Source: Arthrobacter bambusae
Lineage (GTDB): Bacteria; Actinomycetota; Actinomycetes; Actinomycetales; Micrococcaceae
Assembly (NCBI RefSeq): GCF_022606295.1
Contig: NZ_JAHHZS010000010.1
Span: forward strand, 78,319 to 142,318
Length of the DNA stretch: 64,000 nt
Direction: 5' to 3'
Part shown: piece by piece, positions 50,520-59,392 of the stretch
How the letters are laid out: the number at the start of each line of letters is the position of its first letter
How positions within the stretch are numbered: the stretch's first letter is position 1
The notes under the pieces: generated by a model
Database searches by the model: none
Told to the model about the DNA's origin: nothing
What the model saw: only the letters and a program-made list of their open reading frames with translations
Position numbers and translations under genes: made by a program

Positions 50520-50660
50520 GTAAGTAGGGCGTCGATCAGATGTGACGGATCGTTCTCAAACAGTTTGTGACGGAACGATCCGTCTGTCAAACTGGATGCA
50601 AGGCAACAGCGGACGAAGGTTTCAGAAGGAGTGTGGTTTCCGTGGCACGCAGGAGTGGCG
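50520..50660. repeat. Copy 2 of duplicated TetR operator/promoter
   Basis: Divergent promoter between the SDR and tetR. Arms ACGGATCGTTC (50545-50555) and GAACGATCCGT (50573-50583) form an 11-base inverted repeat; CAGTTTG and CAAACTG form a second. It is nearly identical to 9795-9934 over 140 bases, including the first six tetR codons. This copy has the intact tetR gene and is probably the source. Confidence 0.8.
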
Positions 50661-51220
50661 AGGAGAACCGGCGCAACGTGCTCGATGTGGCGACGCGCCT
50701 TTTCTATCAGCAGGGGATCAGGGCGGTCGGGATGGACACCGTGGTCAAGGAGTGCGGGGTGGGCAACGCCACGATCTATCGCCAGTTTCCCACCAAGGAC
50801 GCCCTGGCCACCGCCTATGTTCAGGGGCGCGCGGATGCCTGGTTCGAGCGGATGGAGCAGGCCGCCGGGGAAGCGTCGTCCCCGGCGGGCAAGTTGATGG
50901 CTGTTTTCGAAGTGCTCGCGGGGGACACAGCCGGTCCCGCGTATCGCGGGTGTCCGATGCTCAACACCAGCACCGAGTTCCCCGAGGGGCGGCACCCGGC
51001 GCACCTCGTCGCCGTCGGGCACAAGCAGCAAGTGCGGGACTGGTTCCGCTCCCTCGCCTCCGACGCCGGCGCGCAGGACCCCGGGCAGCTCGCCGATGAA
51101 CTGCTCATCATCCTCAACGGCGCCTATGCCACCGCGGCCGTCCTCGACGGCGCGACCTACGGCCGGCGCGCCCTCCGCCTTGCCCGGTTCCTGATCGAAG
51201 ACTCCTGCCCGGGTTCTTAG
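50642..51220 (+). CDS. TetR-family repressor
   Basis: 192 residues from GTG 50642 (AAGGAG upstream). N-terminal HTH (VLDVATRLFYQQGIRAVGMDTVVKECGVGNATIYRQF) and a ligand domain (YRGCPMLNTSTEFPEG). It resembles repressors of electrophile-responsive SDR/quinone reductase operons. It should bind the palindromes at 50545-50583, and at 9821-9856, thus also controlling the oxidoreductase-ADH operon 41 kb away. Confidence 0.9.
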   Translation: MARRSGEENRRNVLDVATRLFYQQGIRAVGMDTVVKECGVGNATIYRQFPTKDALATAYVQGRADAWFERMEQAAGEASSPAGKLMAVFEVLAGDTAGPAYRGCPMLNTSTEFPEGRHPAHLVAVGHKQQVRDWFRSLASDAGAQDPGQLADELLIILNGAYATAAVLDGATYGRRALRLARFLIEDSCPGS

Positions 51221-51230
51221 GACCGTCCGG

Positions 51231-51362
51231 GCCGGTGAAGGCGAAAGACTTGATGTGGATCGTCGCGGTGCCAGCCGCGCTCACCGCGGACGGCATAGCA
51301 GGGGATCCCATGCTGGAATCCATCGTCACCGAGGCCACACCAGATGGCTCCACAGACGTCAT
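51231..51362 (-). pseudogene. Truncated cupredoxin-like gene
   Basis: The ATG at 51362 overlaps the stop of the GT87 gene (ATGA). The peptide has a Met/Ser-rich linker (MDSSMGSPAMPSAV) and ATIHIKSFAFTGP, the first strand of plastocyanin-like cupredoxins. The match breaks off near 51231, eleven bases after the tetR stop, so the copper-site His/Cys part is gone. The TetR module seems to have replaced the rest. Confidence 0.55.
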
Positions 51363-52774
51363 GTGATCGACGGCCGGAATTGCCGCGACCGTCGCCTCAC
51401 CATGGCGGCTACCAGCAAGAGCACGACGGCGGCGCCCAGGCCCAGTCGCGCCGCCAATTGGCCGTAGGGTTCCGCTCCGGTGAGATACATCAGTGCCAGC
51501 ACAGGAGCGATCGCTGTGAACTCGTAACGAGCGCTCAGCACCACGAACGGCAGGAGCAGGAGCGCATACCAGGGGTAGCTCGGCGACACGATCAGCAGCG
51601 TTCCTCCGACCATCAAGACCTGCCCGTCCCAAGGCCGGGCGGCGTCGGTGGTGCGCCACACGTAGAGGGCCAGGCCGAGCAGCAGCACCAATGCGGCCGG
51701 TCCTGCCCAACCGGCCGGGAGCAGCAGCTTCAACAAGGTGAATCGCGGACTGTCCTGCCCGTCATAGCCCTCCGATCGAAGGTATTCGGGCAGATAGCCG
51801 AGTACCGCCCAGCCGCTGGCGAGCACGTACGGGACGTACGTCACGGCAAAGGTTGCCGTGGCCGCGGCGACGAAGCGGACCGGCCTCCGATACAGCAGGG
51901 CCGGGGCGCTGATGACGGGAATGAGCTTGGTGGCAACCGCCGCGCCAAACGCCACTCCGGAACCCAGGGTGCGTCCGCCCACCAACAACAGTGCTGCCGC
52001 CAGGGCCAGTGCGGTGCCCAGCGCGTCCACGTGAGCGCCGTTGATGGCCTCAAAAGCGACCAGCGGAGACCATCCCCACCACACCGCTTGGTGTGCGGGC
52101 CGGCCGGTGCGGCGCAGGAACGCAAGCAGCGCCACCGTCACAGCGAGACTGAGGAGCAGCCCGGCCAGCTGGAAGGCGACGAACCCCACCTCGGAGCCAG
52201 GGATGAGCCGCACCGCCAGGAAATACAACTCTGCCGCTGCGGGATACACGGTGGGTACGGTGGGCCTGTTGATTGCCGTGCACAGGGTGCTCCCGCCGGG
52301 AATATTGGATGTGGTCTCGGTGCCGGTCGGGAAGGGATTGGTATGGCACGTTCCGTCAGGCCCGGCATCCTGGAATAGCCAGGACGGCCGCAGCGGCCGC
52401 AGCGCCTCGTCCGCCGGAACGTGGGCATAAGGGGAGATCCCGGCCTTTTGAACGATGCCGTCCCACGCATAGCGGGCGGAGTCGTTGCTGGTGGCGGGCG
52501 GGGCGGCGATGGCTGCTACTCCCACCAGGAGGGAGCCCAGGAGCACGACGGCGGCCGCGTACCGCGCCGGGATCCGGCGCGCCACCAGTGCTGCCGGGAC
52601 GAAGACGGTCCAGGCCGCGAGCGTGCCAAGGGGGGAAACCCACTCCGCGGACGGATCCGTAGTGACCGTCCACCAGATGACGACGGCGAGCAAGGCCACC
52701 AAGGCGAGCGCCACCGCAGCCGAAATACCGGACGCGCGCCGGGGTGTTGATTCGCTCACCCTTTGATCCTGCAT
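51359..52774 (-). CDS. GT87-type polyprenol-phosphate-mannose mannosyltransferase
   Basis: 471 residues with ten or more membrane helices. The first loop holds an Asp-containing motif (SARYAWDGIVQKAGISPYAHVP) like the catalytic R/D loop of GT-C mannosyltransferases (PimE group). INGAHVDALGTALALAA and YPWYALLLLPFV are further typical parts. ATG 52774 is used. It uses lipid-linked sugars at the outer membrane face. Downstream it once preceded a cupredoxin gene. It diverges from a molybdopterin protein. Confidence 0.8.
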   Translation of the reverse strand: MQDQRVSESTPRRASGISAAVALALVALLAVVIWWTVTTDPSAEWVSPLGTLAAWTVFVPAALVARRIPARYAAAVVLLGSLLVGVAAIAAPPATSNDSARYAWDGIVQKAGISPYAHVPADEALRPLRPSWLFQDAGPDGTCHTNPFPTGTETTSNIPGGSTLCTAINRPTVPTVYPAAAELYFLAVRLIPGSEVGFVAFQLAGLLLSLAVTVALLAFLRRTGRPAHQAVWWGWSPLVAFEAINGAHVDALGTALALAAALLLVGGRTLGSGVAFGAAVATKLIPVISAPALLYRRPVRFVAAATATFAVTYVPYVLASGWAVLGYLPEYLRSEGYDGQDSPRFTLLKLLLPAGWAGPAALVLLLGLALYVWRTTDAARPWDGQVLMVGGTLLIVSPSYPWYALLLLPFVVLSARYEFTAIAPVLALMYLTGAEPYGQLAARLGLGAAVVLLLVAAMVRRRSRQFRPSIT

Positions 52775-52870
52775 CACTCGCGGGCCGGGGGCCATGAACC
52801 CAAGGGACCGTTTGCGTTTCGTAAGGTCTGGACCGGGACGACCGACGGGTCTTGGTGGTCTGATCAAGGT

Positions 52871-54088
52871 ATGGACAGATTGACCACTTTCCTCCAACAG
52901 CGGATGGAAGCGGTGAACGGACGGTTCTCCTCGCCTTTGCGCAGCAGACGGCTGACGGTGGTGCTGGGCCGTTGGCTCGGCCTTGCCTTCACTGTGTGTT
53001 TCCTGACCGGACTGTTCAGCCACCTCCTGCAGGATCCGCCGGCTTGGATGGTTTTCCTTACCCGTCCCGCGTGGCTGTACGTGGCTACGCAGGGCATCCA
53101 CGTCACCACCGGGATAGCTTCCATCCCGCTCCTGGCAGCCAAGCTTTGGTCCGTCTACCCCGAACTCTTGCGCTGGCCTCCGCTGAAATCCGTGGTGCAT
53201 GCACTCGAACGCGCCTCGATTGCGCTCTTCGTGGCCGCTTCCCTCGTGGAAGTCACCATCGGCTTGCTCAACACTTTCCAGTGGTATGCGTGGCCGTTTT
53301 CCTTCAGGGATGTCCACTATTGGCTGGCCTGGGTCATCATCGGATCTTTGGCGCTCCACATCGCTGTGAAGATGCCCGTCATCCTGGCTCATTGGAGCCG
53401 TAGATCGGACGCGGCCGCCACCGCCGCCAACACTGAGGAGGTTTTGCCGGACAGCAAAACGGTTCCGGCCGCGGTAAAGCGTGGAACCGGGAACGGCTGG
53501 AGCCGCCGGGGGTTCCTTGCGGCACTCACCGCCGGCACCGGCGTCGTCGTCTTGACGACGGCCGGCCAGTCGTTCGCTTGGCTGTCGGGCCTGAACCTGT
53601 TCGCGCCGCGCCGCATGGATACCGGCCCGCAGGCCGTACCCATCAACAGGACGGCAGCCCAGGCCGGTGTGGCGGACGCTGCGCTTGCCCGCGACTGGGT
53701 GCTGACAGTGTCCTCGGGATCGGTCCGGAAGACGTTCACGCTGGCGCAGCTCGCGGCCTTGCCGCAATACAGCTACGGATTGCCCATCGCCTGCGTGGAG
53801 GGCTGGAGCCAAGGGGCGCAATGGCGTGGTGTCCGGATCCGGGACCTGATGGCAACGGTGGGCGCACCCGTAGATGCTGAGCTGCAGATATCCAGCATGG
53901 AGAAGGGCGGCGTCTATGGGCGTTCCTTCATGCCCGCCGCATACAGCCAGGACGAGCAGACATTGCTGGCACTTGAGCTGAATGGCAAGCCACTCGACCT
54001 TGACCATGGCTATCCGGCACGCATCATCGCACCAGGTCGGCCGGGAGTGCTGCAGACCAAATGGGTGCATAAGGTGGAGGTGATCTGA
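52871..54088 (+). CDS. Membrane cytochrome-b-like/molybdopterin oxidoreductase fusion
   Basis: 405 residues. Four or five helices with spaced His (GLFSHLLQD, TQGIHVTTG, DVHYWLAW, LALHIAVKM) that could hold haem b. Then a twin-arginine-like SRRGFLAALTAGTG segment, then a sulfite-oxidase-fold domain with the Mo-ligand Cys in PIACVEGWSQGAQWRGV. ATG 52871 follows AAGG. It may pass electrons between quinol and a molybdenum site outside the membrane. The next gene overlaps its stop. Confidence 0.85.
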   Translation: MDRLTTFLQQRMEAVNGRFSSPLRSRRLTVVLGRWLGLAFTVCFLTGLFSHLLQDPPAWMVFLTRPAWLYVATQGIHVTTGIASIPLLAAKLWSVYPELLRWPPLKSVVHALERASIALFVAASLVEVTIGLLNTFQWYAWPFSFRDVHYWLAWVIIGSLALHIAVKMPVILAHWSRRSDAAATAANTEEVLPDSKTVPAAVKRGTGNGWSRRGFLAALTAGTGVVVLTTAGQSFAWLSGLNLFAPRRMDTGPQAVPINRTAAQAGVADAALARDWVLTVSSGSVRKTFTLAQLAALPQYSYGLPIACVEGWSQGAQWRGVRIRDLMATVGAPVDAELQISSMEKGGVYGRSFMPAAYSQDEQTLLALELNGKPLDLDHGYPARIIAPGRPGVLQTKWVHKVEVI

Positions 54089-54600
54089 TGCGGCTTCCCT
54101 TGGTGGGTGCTGCGGCATCGTCAGGGCGCAGGACTCTCTGGTGGGCGCGGGCAGCACTTGGCGCCTTGGGCGTGGCTGCCCTCGGGTATGCGCTCTTCGG
54201 ATTCCTGGCCAACGTGCCGCCCGCCCAGCTGATCGGTGTGGCAGCGTGGCTTGCCGTGGCGTTGTTGGTGCACGACGGCATGCTGGTCCCGCTGACAACG
54301 TTGGTCGGTGGCGGATTGTCGAGGTTCACGTTTGGGCTGTCCCCTGTCCAGCAGGGGATAGTGCGCGGCGCGCTTCTCGTGGGTGCGGTGGCGACCTTGG
54401 TCGCGGCCCCGCTGATCCGTGCCCAGCAGGTGCTGCAGCCGAGGGGGCCGGGCAGCGGCGTGAACAACACGGTCCTGCAGGGGGACTATGCGCTGGCCTT
54501 GGGTGTCTTCTGGGTGGTCCTGGCGGTCGCCGCGGCCGTTGTTGTGGCCGCCGTCGGACTTTACGGCCGCCGTTCCAAGGTCAGGAAGATCCGCTCCTGA
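54088..54600 (+). CDS. Small membrane protein of unknown function
   Basis: 170 residues, four helices (ALGALGVAALGYALFGF, LIGVAAWLAVALLVHDGML, GALLVGAVATLVAAPLI, ALALGVFWVVLAVAAAV). It begins on the A of the preceding TGA and is surely co-translated with the molybdopterin protein, so it may be its membrane partner. It overlaps the opposite-strand methyltransferase end by 40 bases. No family recognised. Confidence 0.65.
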   Translation: MRLPLVGAAASSGRRTLWWARAALGALGVAALGYALFGFLANVPPAQLIGVAAWLAVALLVHDGMLVPLTTLVGGGLSRFTFGLSPVQQGIVRGALLVGAVATLVAAPLIRAQQVLQPRGPGSGVNNTVLQGDYALALGVFWVVLAVAAAVVVAAVGLYGRRSKVRKIRS

Positions 54601-55325
54601 ACGGTGCGGGTGGCAACCACCTTGAGCCCGGCCCGGGCCGCGTGGCGCGCGAGCGCTTTTTTGCCTGCGCGCGCCCAGGGAAAGGCCGCGCTGGCACGTC
54701 CGTCTGAATCCTCCAGCACCGCCAGGTAGGCCACGTCGAGAAAATCCGGTGCTTCGGCTTCCGCCAGTACTTGGCCGTCCGGGGCAAGCAACGAGGAAAC
54801 ACGCTCCAGCAGTATCCGGATGTTTCCGCCGATGCCGATGTTGCCATCCAGTAACAAGGCCGAACCCCAACCCCGTTCGTGCGGGACCGGGTCAAAGATG
54901 GAGCCCAGGACGGCCGCGCCGCCTCGCTCGGTGGCCAGCTTCACGGCGGCGGGGCTCGAATCGACACCCATGGAGGCCAGCCCCAGTTCCCGGGCGGCCT
55001 CCAGCATCCGGCCTGGGCCGCAACCCACATCGAGGACGGGCCCGCGGAGGGTGCGGAGCAGCTCGCGCTCACTTGTGGTGGCCGGGCCGGACCAGGAGAG
55101 CATGTTGAAGTGGACTGGCCCGATGCCCTCCGGCAAGGCCGATTCCGGTCGCAACGTCAGTCGCCCCACTCCGAGGGGCAGGCTGCGGGCGTAAGGCTCG
55201 TAGCCGCCCTGCCCGAAGAGCGCTTGGCCAAATAGAGCCGGTCCAAACAGGGCGCGCGGGCGGGAGCCCGCAGCAAAAGCGTCGGCGCGGGCACCGGGAT
55301 CCCTCGGGACTGTGTGGATGCTCAT
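54561..55325 (-). CDS. Class I SAM methyltransferase
   Basis: 254 residues. Motif I VLDVGCGPGRMLEAARELG, acidic loop MGVDSSPAAVKLA, and DGQVLAEAEAPD. A tandem ALFGPALFGQALFGQ lies near the N-terminus. It has one cysteine only, in motif I, so it is not an arsenite methyltransferase. It is the last gene of the cluster 54561-58963. ATG 55325 overlaps the DUF2064 stop. Confidence 0.82.
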   Translation of the reverse strand: MSIHTVPRDPGARADAFAAGSRPRALFGPALFGQALFGQGGYEPYARSLPLGVGRLTLRPESALPEGIGPVHFNMLSWSGPATTSERELLRTLRGPVLDVGCGPGRMLEAARELGLASMGVDSSPAAVKLATERGGAAVLGSIFDPVPHERGWGSALLLDGNIGIGGNIRILLERVSSLLAPDGQVLAEAEAPDFLDVAYLAVLEDSDGRASAAFPWARAGKKALARHAARAGLKVVATRTVQERIFLTLERRP

Positions 55326-56023
55326 GTCCGGGCAGCCCATGGCATGGGTGCGGCGTCGGATGGCACCGTCCTTGTCCATTCCGCCGGCAGTCCCTCGCTC
55401 AGGAGGTCCACGGCGCGGGCAAACGGGCTTCCGCTGCATTCCCACGCGGCAGCCACAGCATCGGGAAAGTAGTCCACGTCCCTGAGGACGGGCAGCACGC
55501 CCACGTGCAGGCCGGCTCCGGCCAGCCGGCCCCGTTGCTGCGCCCCGGTGTGCGGGGTGGACATGTCCACCCCGCGGAGCAGGCCGCCGTCGGGCGTGTA
55601 CAGGCCCAACGCCCAAAAGCCACCATCCGACGCCGGGCCGAACCAGGCACGGCGGGGTGCCGGGGCGGGGGTTTCCCAGTCCGCCAGCAGCGGGGCCAAC
55701 TGCTCGCGGCGTAGCTGGGGCGTATCCATGCCCAGAATCAGCAGCGGTCCCGCAGTGAGCGAACAGATGGCCGCCAGCCGTTCGTCCAGGCCGCCGGCCC
55801 CTTGGGGGAAGACTTCAAAACCGGCAGCGTCCGCGTGGTGCGGCGTGCCGTCAAACACCAGCAATCGCCTGGCCGCGGGAAGGGTCCGTACGGTTTCCAG
55901 CGTCTGGCTCAGGCTCGTCTGGGCCAAGGCTGCGGCCTGCTCCGGCGTGAGCGGGGGAGTGAGGCGGGTCTTGACCTTGCCGGGGCTGCATTCTTTGGCA
56001 ATGACGGCGACGGTGAGGTTCAC
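55322..56023 (-). CDS. DUF2064/TIGR04282 glycosyltransferase-like protein
   Basis: 233 residues. VAVIAKECSPGKVKTRLTP, LLILGMDTPQLRREQL and GPASDGGFWALGL are the blocks of the DUF2064 nucleotidyl/glycosyl-transferase family (cofC-like fold), known from arsenosugar-type clusters paired with a GT2 enzyme. The start is GTG 56023, overlapping the GT2 stop. The pair with the next gene repeats the TIGR04282/TIGR04283 arrangement. Confidence 0.85.
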   Translation of the reverse strand: MNLTVAVIAKECSPGKVKTRLTPPLTPEQAAALAQTSLSQTLETVRTLPAARRLLVFDGTPHHADAAGFEVFPQGAGGLDERLAAICSLTAGPLLILGMDTPQLRREQLAPLLADWETPAPAPRRAWFGPASDGGFWALGLYTPDGGLLRGVDMSTPHTGAQQRGRLAGAGLHVGVLPVLRDVDYFPDAVAAAWECSGSPFARAVDLLSEGLPAEWTRTVPSDAAPMPWAART

Positions 56024-56844
56024 GGCGTCGCTCCGTGGGCATCGGCCGATGGTCGACCGGCCGGTCCGGCGGCCTTCGTCGCCTTAGTCCGCTGTGAAGC
56101 GGCGGCCAACTGGGTCCCCATGTCTTTGAGGGCCGTGACGGTTCCGCGGAGTGTCCCCGTGACCTTGGAGTTCCCCAGCCGCGGTGCATAATCGACGGGG
56201 ACCTCGGCCACGCGCCAGCCGTCCCGGTGGGCCTTGAGGAACATCTCGAGCGGATAGCCGCTGCGCCGGTCCCTGAGGTCCAGTCCCAGGAGCGCGCTGC
56301 GCCGGGCAAGGCGAAGTGGGCCAAGGTCCGTGATGGCGATCCCCGTGAGCCGACGCAACCGCCAGCTCAGGGCCCTGTTGGCCAAGCGGGCGTGAAGCGG
56401 CCAAGCGCCCGACGCCGGACGCCGGGCACCTAGCACCAGGTCGGCGCGACCGGTGCGGACGAGGTCAAGCATCGGGGCCAGTTGGGCAGGGTCCAACGAC
56501 CCATCGCAATCGCAAAAGGCCACAAACTCCGCCGTGGCCGCGAGCAGTCCGGCATGAGCTGCCGCGCCAAAGCCGCGCCTCGGTTCCTCGACGACTGTGG
56601 CCCCCAGACCGGCGGCCAGCCCTCCGGATCCATCGGTTGATCCGTTGTCCACGACGATTGCGCGGTACCCGGGCAGCAAGGCTCCGAGCACCATGGGAAG
56701 GGCCGCACGCTCGTTGAGGCACGGAAACACCACGTCCACGAGTGGGGCGGGTGGGCCTCCGTCGTCACCCGCCGGTCCCTTGAGAATGTCGGCCATGCCG
56801 ATGCCATCGTTTGAACCGCGCGAACCGCTTTGCTCTTTCTCCAC
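56020..56844 (-). CDS. Family 2 glycosyltransferase
   Basis: 274 residues. VDVVFPCLNERAALPMVLGA, DNGSTDGSGGLA, D-x-D-like CDCDGSLDP and RSGYPLEMFLKAHRDG mark a GT2 of the DPM/polyprenyl type without membrane helices. The start is GTG 56844 (MADIL at 56796 possible). A 74-base gap to the epimerase stop suggests an internal promoter, with AATCCGC/GCGGATT arms. Confidence 0.85.
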   Translation of the reverse strand: MEKEQSGSRGSNDGIGMADILKGPAGDDGGPPAPLVDVVFPCLNERAALPMVLGALLPGYRAIVVDNGSTDGSGGLAAGLGATVVEEPRRGFGAAAHAGLLAATAEFVAFCDCDGSLDPAQLAPMLDLVRTGRADLVLGARRPASGAWPLHARLANRALSWRLRRLTGIAITDLGPLRLARRSALLGLDLRDRRSGYPLEMFLKAHRDGWRVAEVPVDYAPRLGNSKVTGTLRGTVTALKDMGTQLAAASQRTKATKAAGPAGRPSADAHGATP

Positions 56845-56918
56845 CCTTTGACCGTAGAATCCGCAGGCCCGGTGCGACAGGCGGATTTCCTTACGGAACC
56901 GGGACGTTTGCCACCGGC

Positions 56919-57983
56919 CTAGCTATGGTCCCCGCGCAAGGGCGCGGTAGCGAACTCGCGCATTCCGTCCTCGAAACCTTGCGCGGGGATCCAACCGAGC
57001 TCTGCCTGGGCCCGGGCGGAGCTCGCGGTGATATGCCGGACGTCGCCTAGCCGGAAACCGCCGGTGGCCACAGGTTCGGGAGCCCCGCTCACGGAACTCA
57101 AGATGGCCGCCACCTGCCCAATGGTGTGGACTTCAGAGGCGCCGATGTTGTACGCCCGAAGGCTGCCCGAGGCCATCCGGCCCCCTGCCAACGCGTCAAT
57201 GGCCAACAGATTCGCCTCGGCAACGTCCCGGACATGGACGAAACTGCGGCGTTGGCCGCCATCCTCGAACACCCGCACGGCTTCGCCGCGGGCCAGGGCG
57301 GAGCGGAACAGGCTGGCTACGCCCGCGTAGGGGGTGTTTTTGGGCATGCGGGGGCCATAGACGTTGTGGTAGCGGAGGGCGACGGCGGTGCCTCCGGTTG
57401 CGCGCGCCCATGCGGAAGCCAGGTTTTCCTGTGCCACTTTGGAGGCGGCATAGACGTTCCGCGGATCCATGGCCGCGTCTTCGCTGACCAGCGCCGGCAG
57501 GAGCAGCTCGCCCGTGGCAGGGTCGCGGGGATCGAATATTCCGTGCTCCAGATCCTCCACCAGGCGCGGGCCAGGGCGCACCAGCCTGCCCGCAGCGTCG
57601 GTGTAGGCGCCCTCGCCGTACACCACCATGGACGAAGCCAGGACGAGCTTGCCAACACCTGCGGATGCCATGCCTGACAGGAGCACGGCTGTGGCCAGGT
57701 CATTGTTGCGGATGTAGTCCGGCGCGTCGGAGAAGTCGACGCCGAGACCCACTTTGGCGCTCTGGTGCACGACGACGTCGACTTCCGCGAGCGCTTCTGC
57801 CACGGCGGCTGGGTCTCCGACATCGCCCGCCGTCAGGTGCGCCCCGGGAATTCCTTGCGGCCGATCGGGGTGTACTGCCGGATCCAGTGAATCCAGGATC
57901 CGGACCTCCCAGCCGCGTGCCACGGCTGCCTCCACAATGTGGCTGCCGATGAAACCGGCCCCGCCCGTGACCAATAGCCTCAC
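56919..57983 (-). CDS. NAD-dependent nucleotide-sugar epimerase/dehydratase
   Basis: 354 residues, extended SDR. VRLLVTGGAGFIGSHIVEAA, catalytic Y-x3-K in NVYAASKVAQENLA, and RSFVHVRDVAEANLLAIDAL. It is near UDP-glucose 4-epimerases. GTG 57983 overlaps the phosphorylase stop. It should produce a sugar nucleotide for the two glycosyltransferase-type proteins. Confidence 0.88.
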   Translation of the reverse strand: MRLLVTGGAGFIGSHIVEAAVARGWEVRILDSLDPAVHPDRPQGIPGAHLTAGDVGDPAAVAEALAEVDVVVHQSAKVGLGVDFSDAPDYIRNNDLATAVLLSGMASAGVGKLVLASSMVVYGEGAYTDAAGRLVRPGPRLVEDLEHGIFDPRDPATGELLLPALVSEDAAMDPRNVYAASKVAQENLASAWARATGGTAVALRYHNVYGPRMPKNTPYAGVASLFRSALARGEAVRVFEDGGQRRSFVHVRDVAEANLLAIDALAGGRMASGSLRAYNIGASEVHTIGQVAAILSSVSGAPEPVATGGFRLGDVRHITASSARAQAELGWIPAQGFEDGMREFATAPLRGDHS

Positions 57984-58963
57984 GGCGCTGTTCGCCCCGT
58001 GCCGGGGAGGACGGGGCCGTCGCCGGCGGGGCCGGCGGTGCCCATCACGGTGGCCACCGCGGCAGGCGGCATGGGAGCCATCCGCCACGGCCCGTCGTCG
58101 TCCGCTGGATCGGCGCCAGTGATCGCCTCGGACACCGTCCGCACCGCGTCGGACAACACCGCGAGGATCCGCGGTTGCGCCCCCGCCAGCCGGCCCAGCA
58201 CCAGTTCCGCCGTGACTGGTTCGGAGCCATCGTGCCCGGTGTCGGCATCGGTAATGAATGCCAGCGCGGCGAAGTGCATGTTCAATTCAGCCGCGAGCAT
58301 GGGTTCCGGGTATTGGGTCATGCTGATCAGATGTGCGCCTGCCTGGACCAGGGCCGCGGCCTCAGCCTTGGTGGAGAATCGCGGACCGTTGATCACGGCC
58401 ACGGTGCCCGCCCCGGCGAAGTCTTCCCCGTGCCGCTGCAGGGACGAGATGAGCGCTGCGCGCAACGGGGCGCTGTAGGGCTCGGCGGCGGGAAGGTGCT
58501 GCACCCCGGTGGGCGACGAGCCGTCGTAGAAGGTGTCGGCCCGTCCCCAGGTCTTATCCAGGACCTGGTCGGGTACGGCAAAAGTGCCGGTTCCGTGGCT
58601 GGAAACCAGTCCGCCCACGGCCGCGGAGGAGATGACGGCCTCCACGCCGAGGCTCTTGAGGGCCCAGAGGTTGGCGCGGTAGTTGATCTGCTGTGGTGAA
58701 ACGCTGTGCCCGCGGCCGTGCCGGCTCAGGAATGCGACCACCGGGCCGCCGTCGCCGTCATCGCCGCCGGGGCCGTCCGGCGCGGCGAGGCCGTCCGGCG
58801 CGGCGAGCCGGGCGACCGTCACGGCACTGGAAGGAGGCCCGAACGGCGTCGGGATGTCCAGCGTGTCGAGCATGACGGCCCCGGGCAGCCTGTACAGGCC
58901 GGTGCCGCCTATGATGGCGATCCGTGAGCGGGGTGCTGCGGTGTCTTCCGGGAGCAATGACAT
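57980..58963 (-). CDS. S-methyl-5'-thioadenosine phosphorylase
   Basis: 327 residues of the MTAP/PNP family: IAIIGGTGLYRLPG, FLSRHGRGHSVSPQQINYRANLWALK, INGPRFSTKAEA and SMTQYPEPMLAAELNMHFAAL. It releases adenine and methylthioribose-1-phosphate. The insert GPGGDDGDGGP and a Pro-rich tail make it longer than usual. Here it opens the cluster, suggesting the ribose phosphate may be a building block or a by-product of SAM use. Confidence 0.88.
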   Translation of the reverse strand: MSLLPEDTAAPRSRIAIIGGTGLYRLPGAVMLDTLDIPTPFGPPSSAVTVARLAAPDGLAAPDGPGGDDGDGGPVVAFLSRHGRGHSVSPQQINYRANLWALKSLGVEAVISSAAVGGLVSSHGTGTFAVPDQVLDKTWGRADTFYDGSSPTGVQHLPAAEPYSAPLRAALISSLQRHGEDFAGAGTVAVINGPRFSTKAEAAALVQAGAHLISMTQYPEPMLAAELNMHFAALAFITDADTGHDGSEPVTAELVLGRLAGAQPRILAVLSDAVRTVSEAITGADPADDDGPWRMAPMPPAAVATVMGTAGPAGDGPVLPGTGRTAP

Positions 58964-59044
58964 GACCCCATCATGCCAATGCAGGCCCGCGCCGTCGCGG
59001 GTGGAATCCTTACGTGTCCGGAACGCGTACTGGTGCGAATCGCC

Positions 59045-59392
59045 CTAGCCGTCGCGGTCGATGTGCAGGTAACTGAGTCCGCTCACATCGAGCCAGTATC
59101 GCGTGGGCGTCTCCACGAGGCGGAGCAGTACGCCCTCGCAGGAAGCGCAGCGCACAACGATTCCCGGCGCGTCGACGTAGACCATCGTTTCAGCGAAGAC
59201 GCGGACCGCTCCGCAGTGCTTGCAGCGTCCGATCGCGGCGACGATATCGAAGCGGAAGAGTTCCCAGAGCGGTCCGGCGAGCGCGTTTCCGTCCAGGTGG
59301 GGTATCGCATTGCCAGTGGTTCCCGCGATGTCCTGATCCGCGAAGCCCGGATCCATTGCGCCCGGAGAATCGGGCCCATTGTTGCCATTCAC
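59045..59392 (-). CDS. DUF6510 zinc-ribbon-like protein
   Basis: 115 residues. LDGNALAGPLWELFRFDI, then C-x2-C pairs in IGRCKHCGAVRVF and VVRCASCEGVLLRLV, one zinc ribbon. This is DUF6510, always near sulfite-oxidase-fold and flavin reductase genes in the cases I know. GTG 59392 overlaps the reductase stop. Confidence 0.8.
   Translation of the reverse strand: MNGNNGPDSPGAMDPGFADQDIAGTTGNAIPHLDGNALAGPLWELFRFDIVAAIGRCKHCGAVRVFAETMVYVDAPGIVVRCASCEGVLLRLVETPTRYWLDVSGLSYLHIDRDG

Noticed and set aside
51359..54298. A 979-codon minus-strand frame
   Set aside because: The GT87 protein begins near 52774; the upstream part is antisense to the molybdopterin fusion gene and has no domain.
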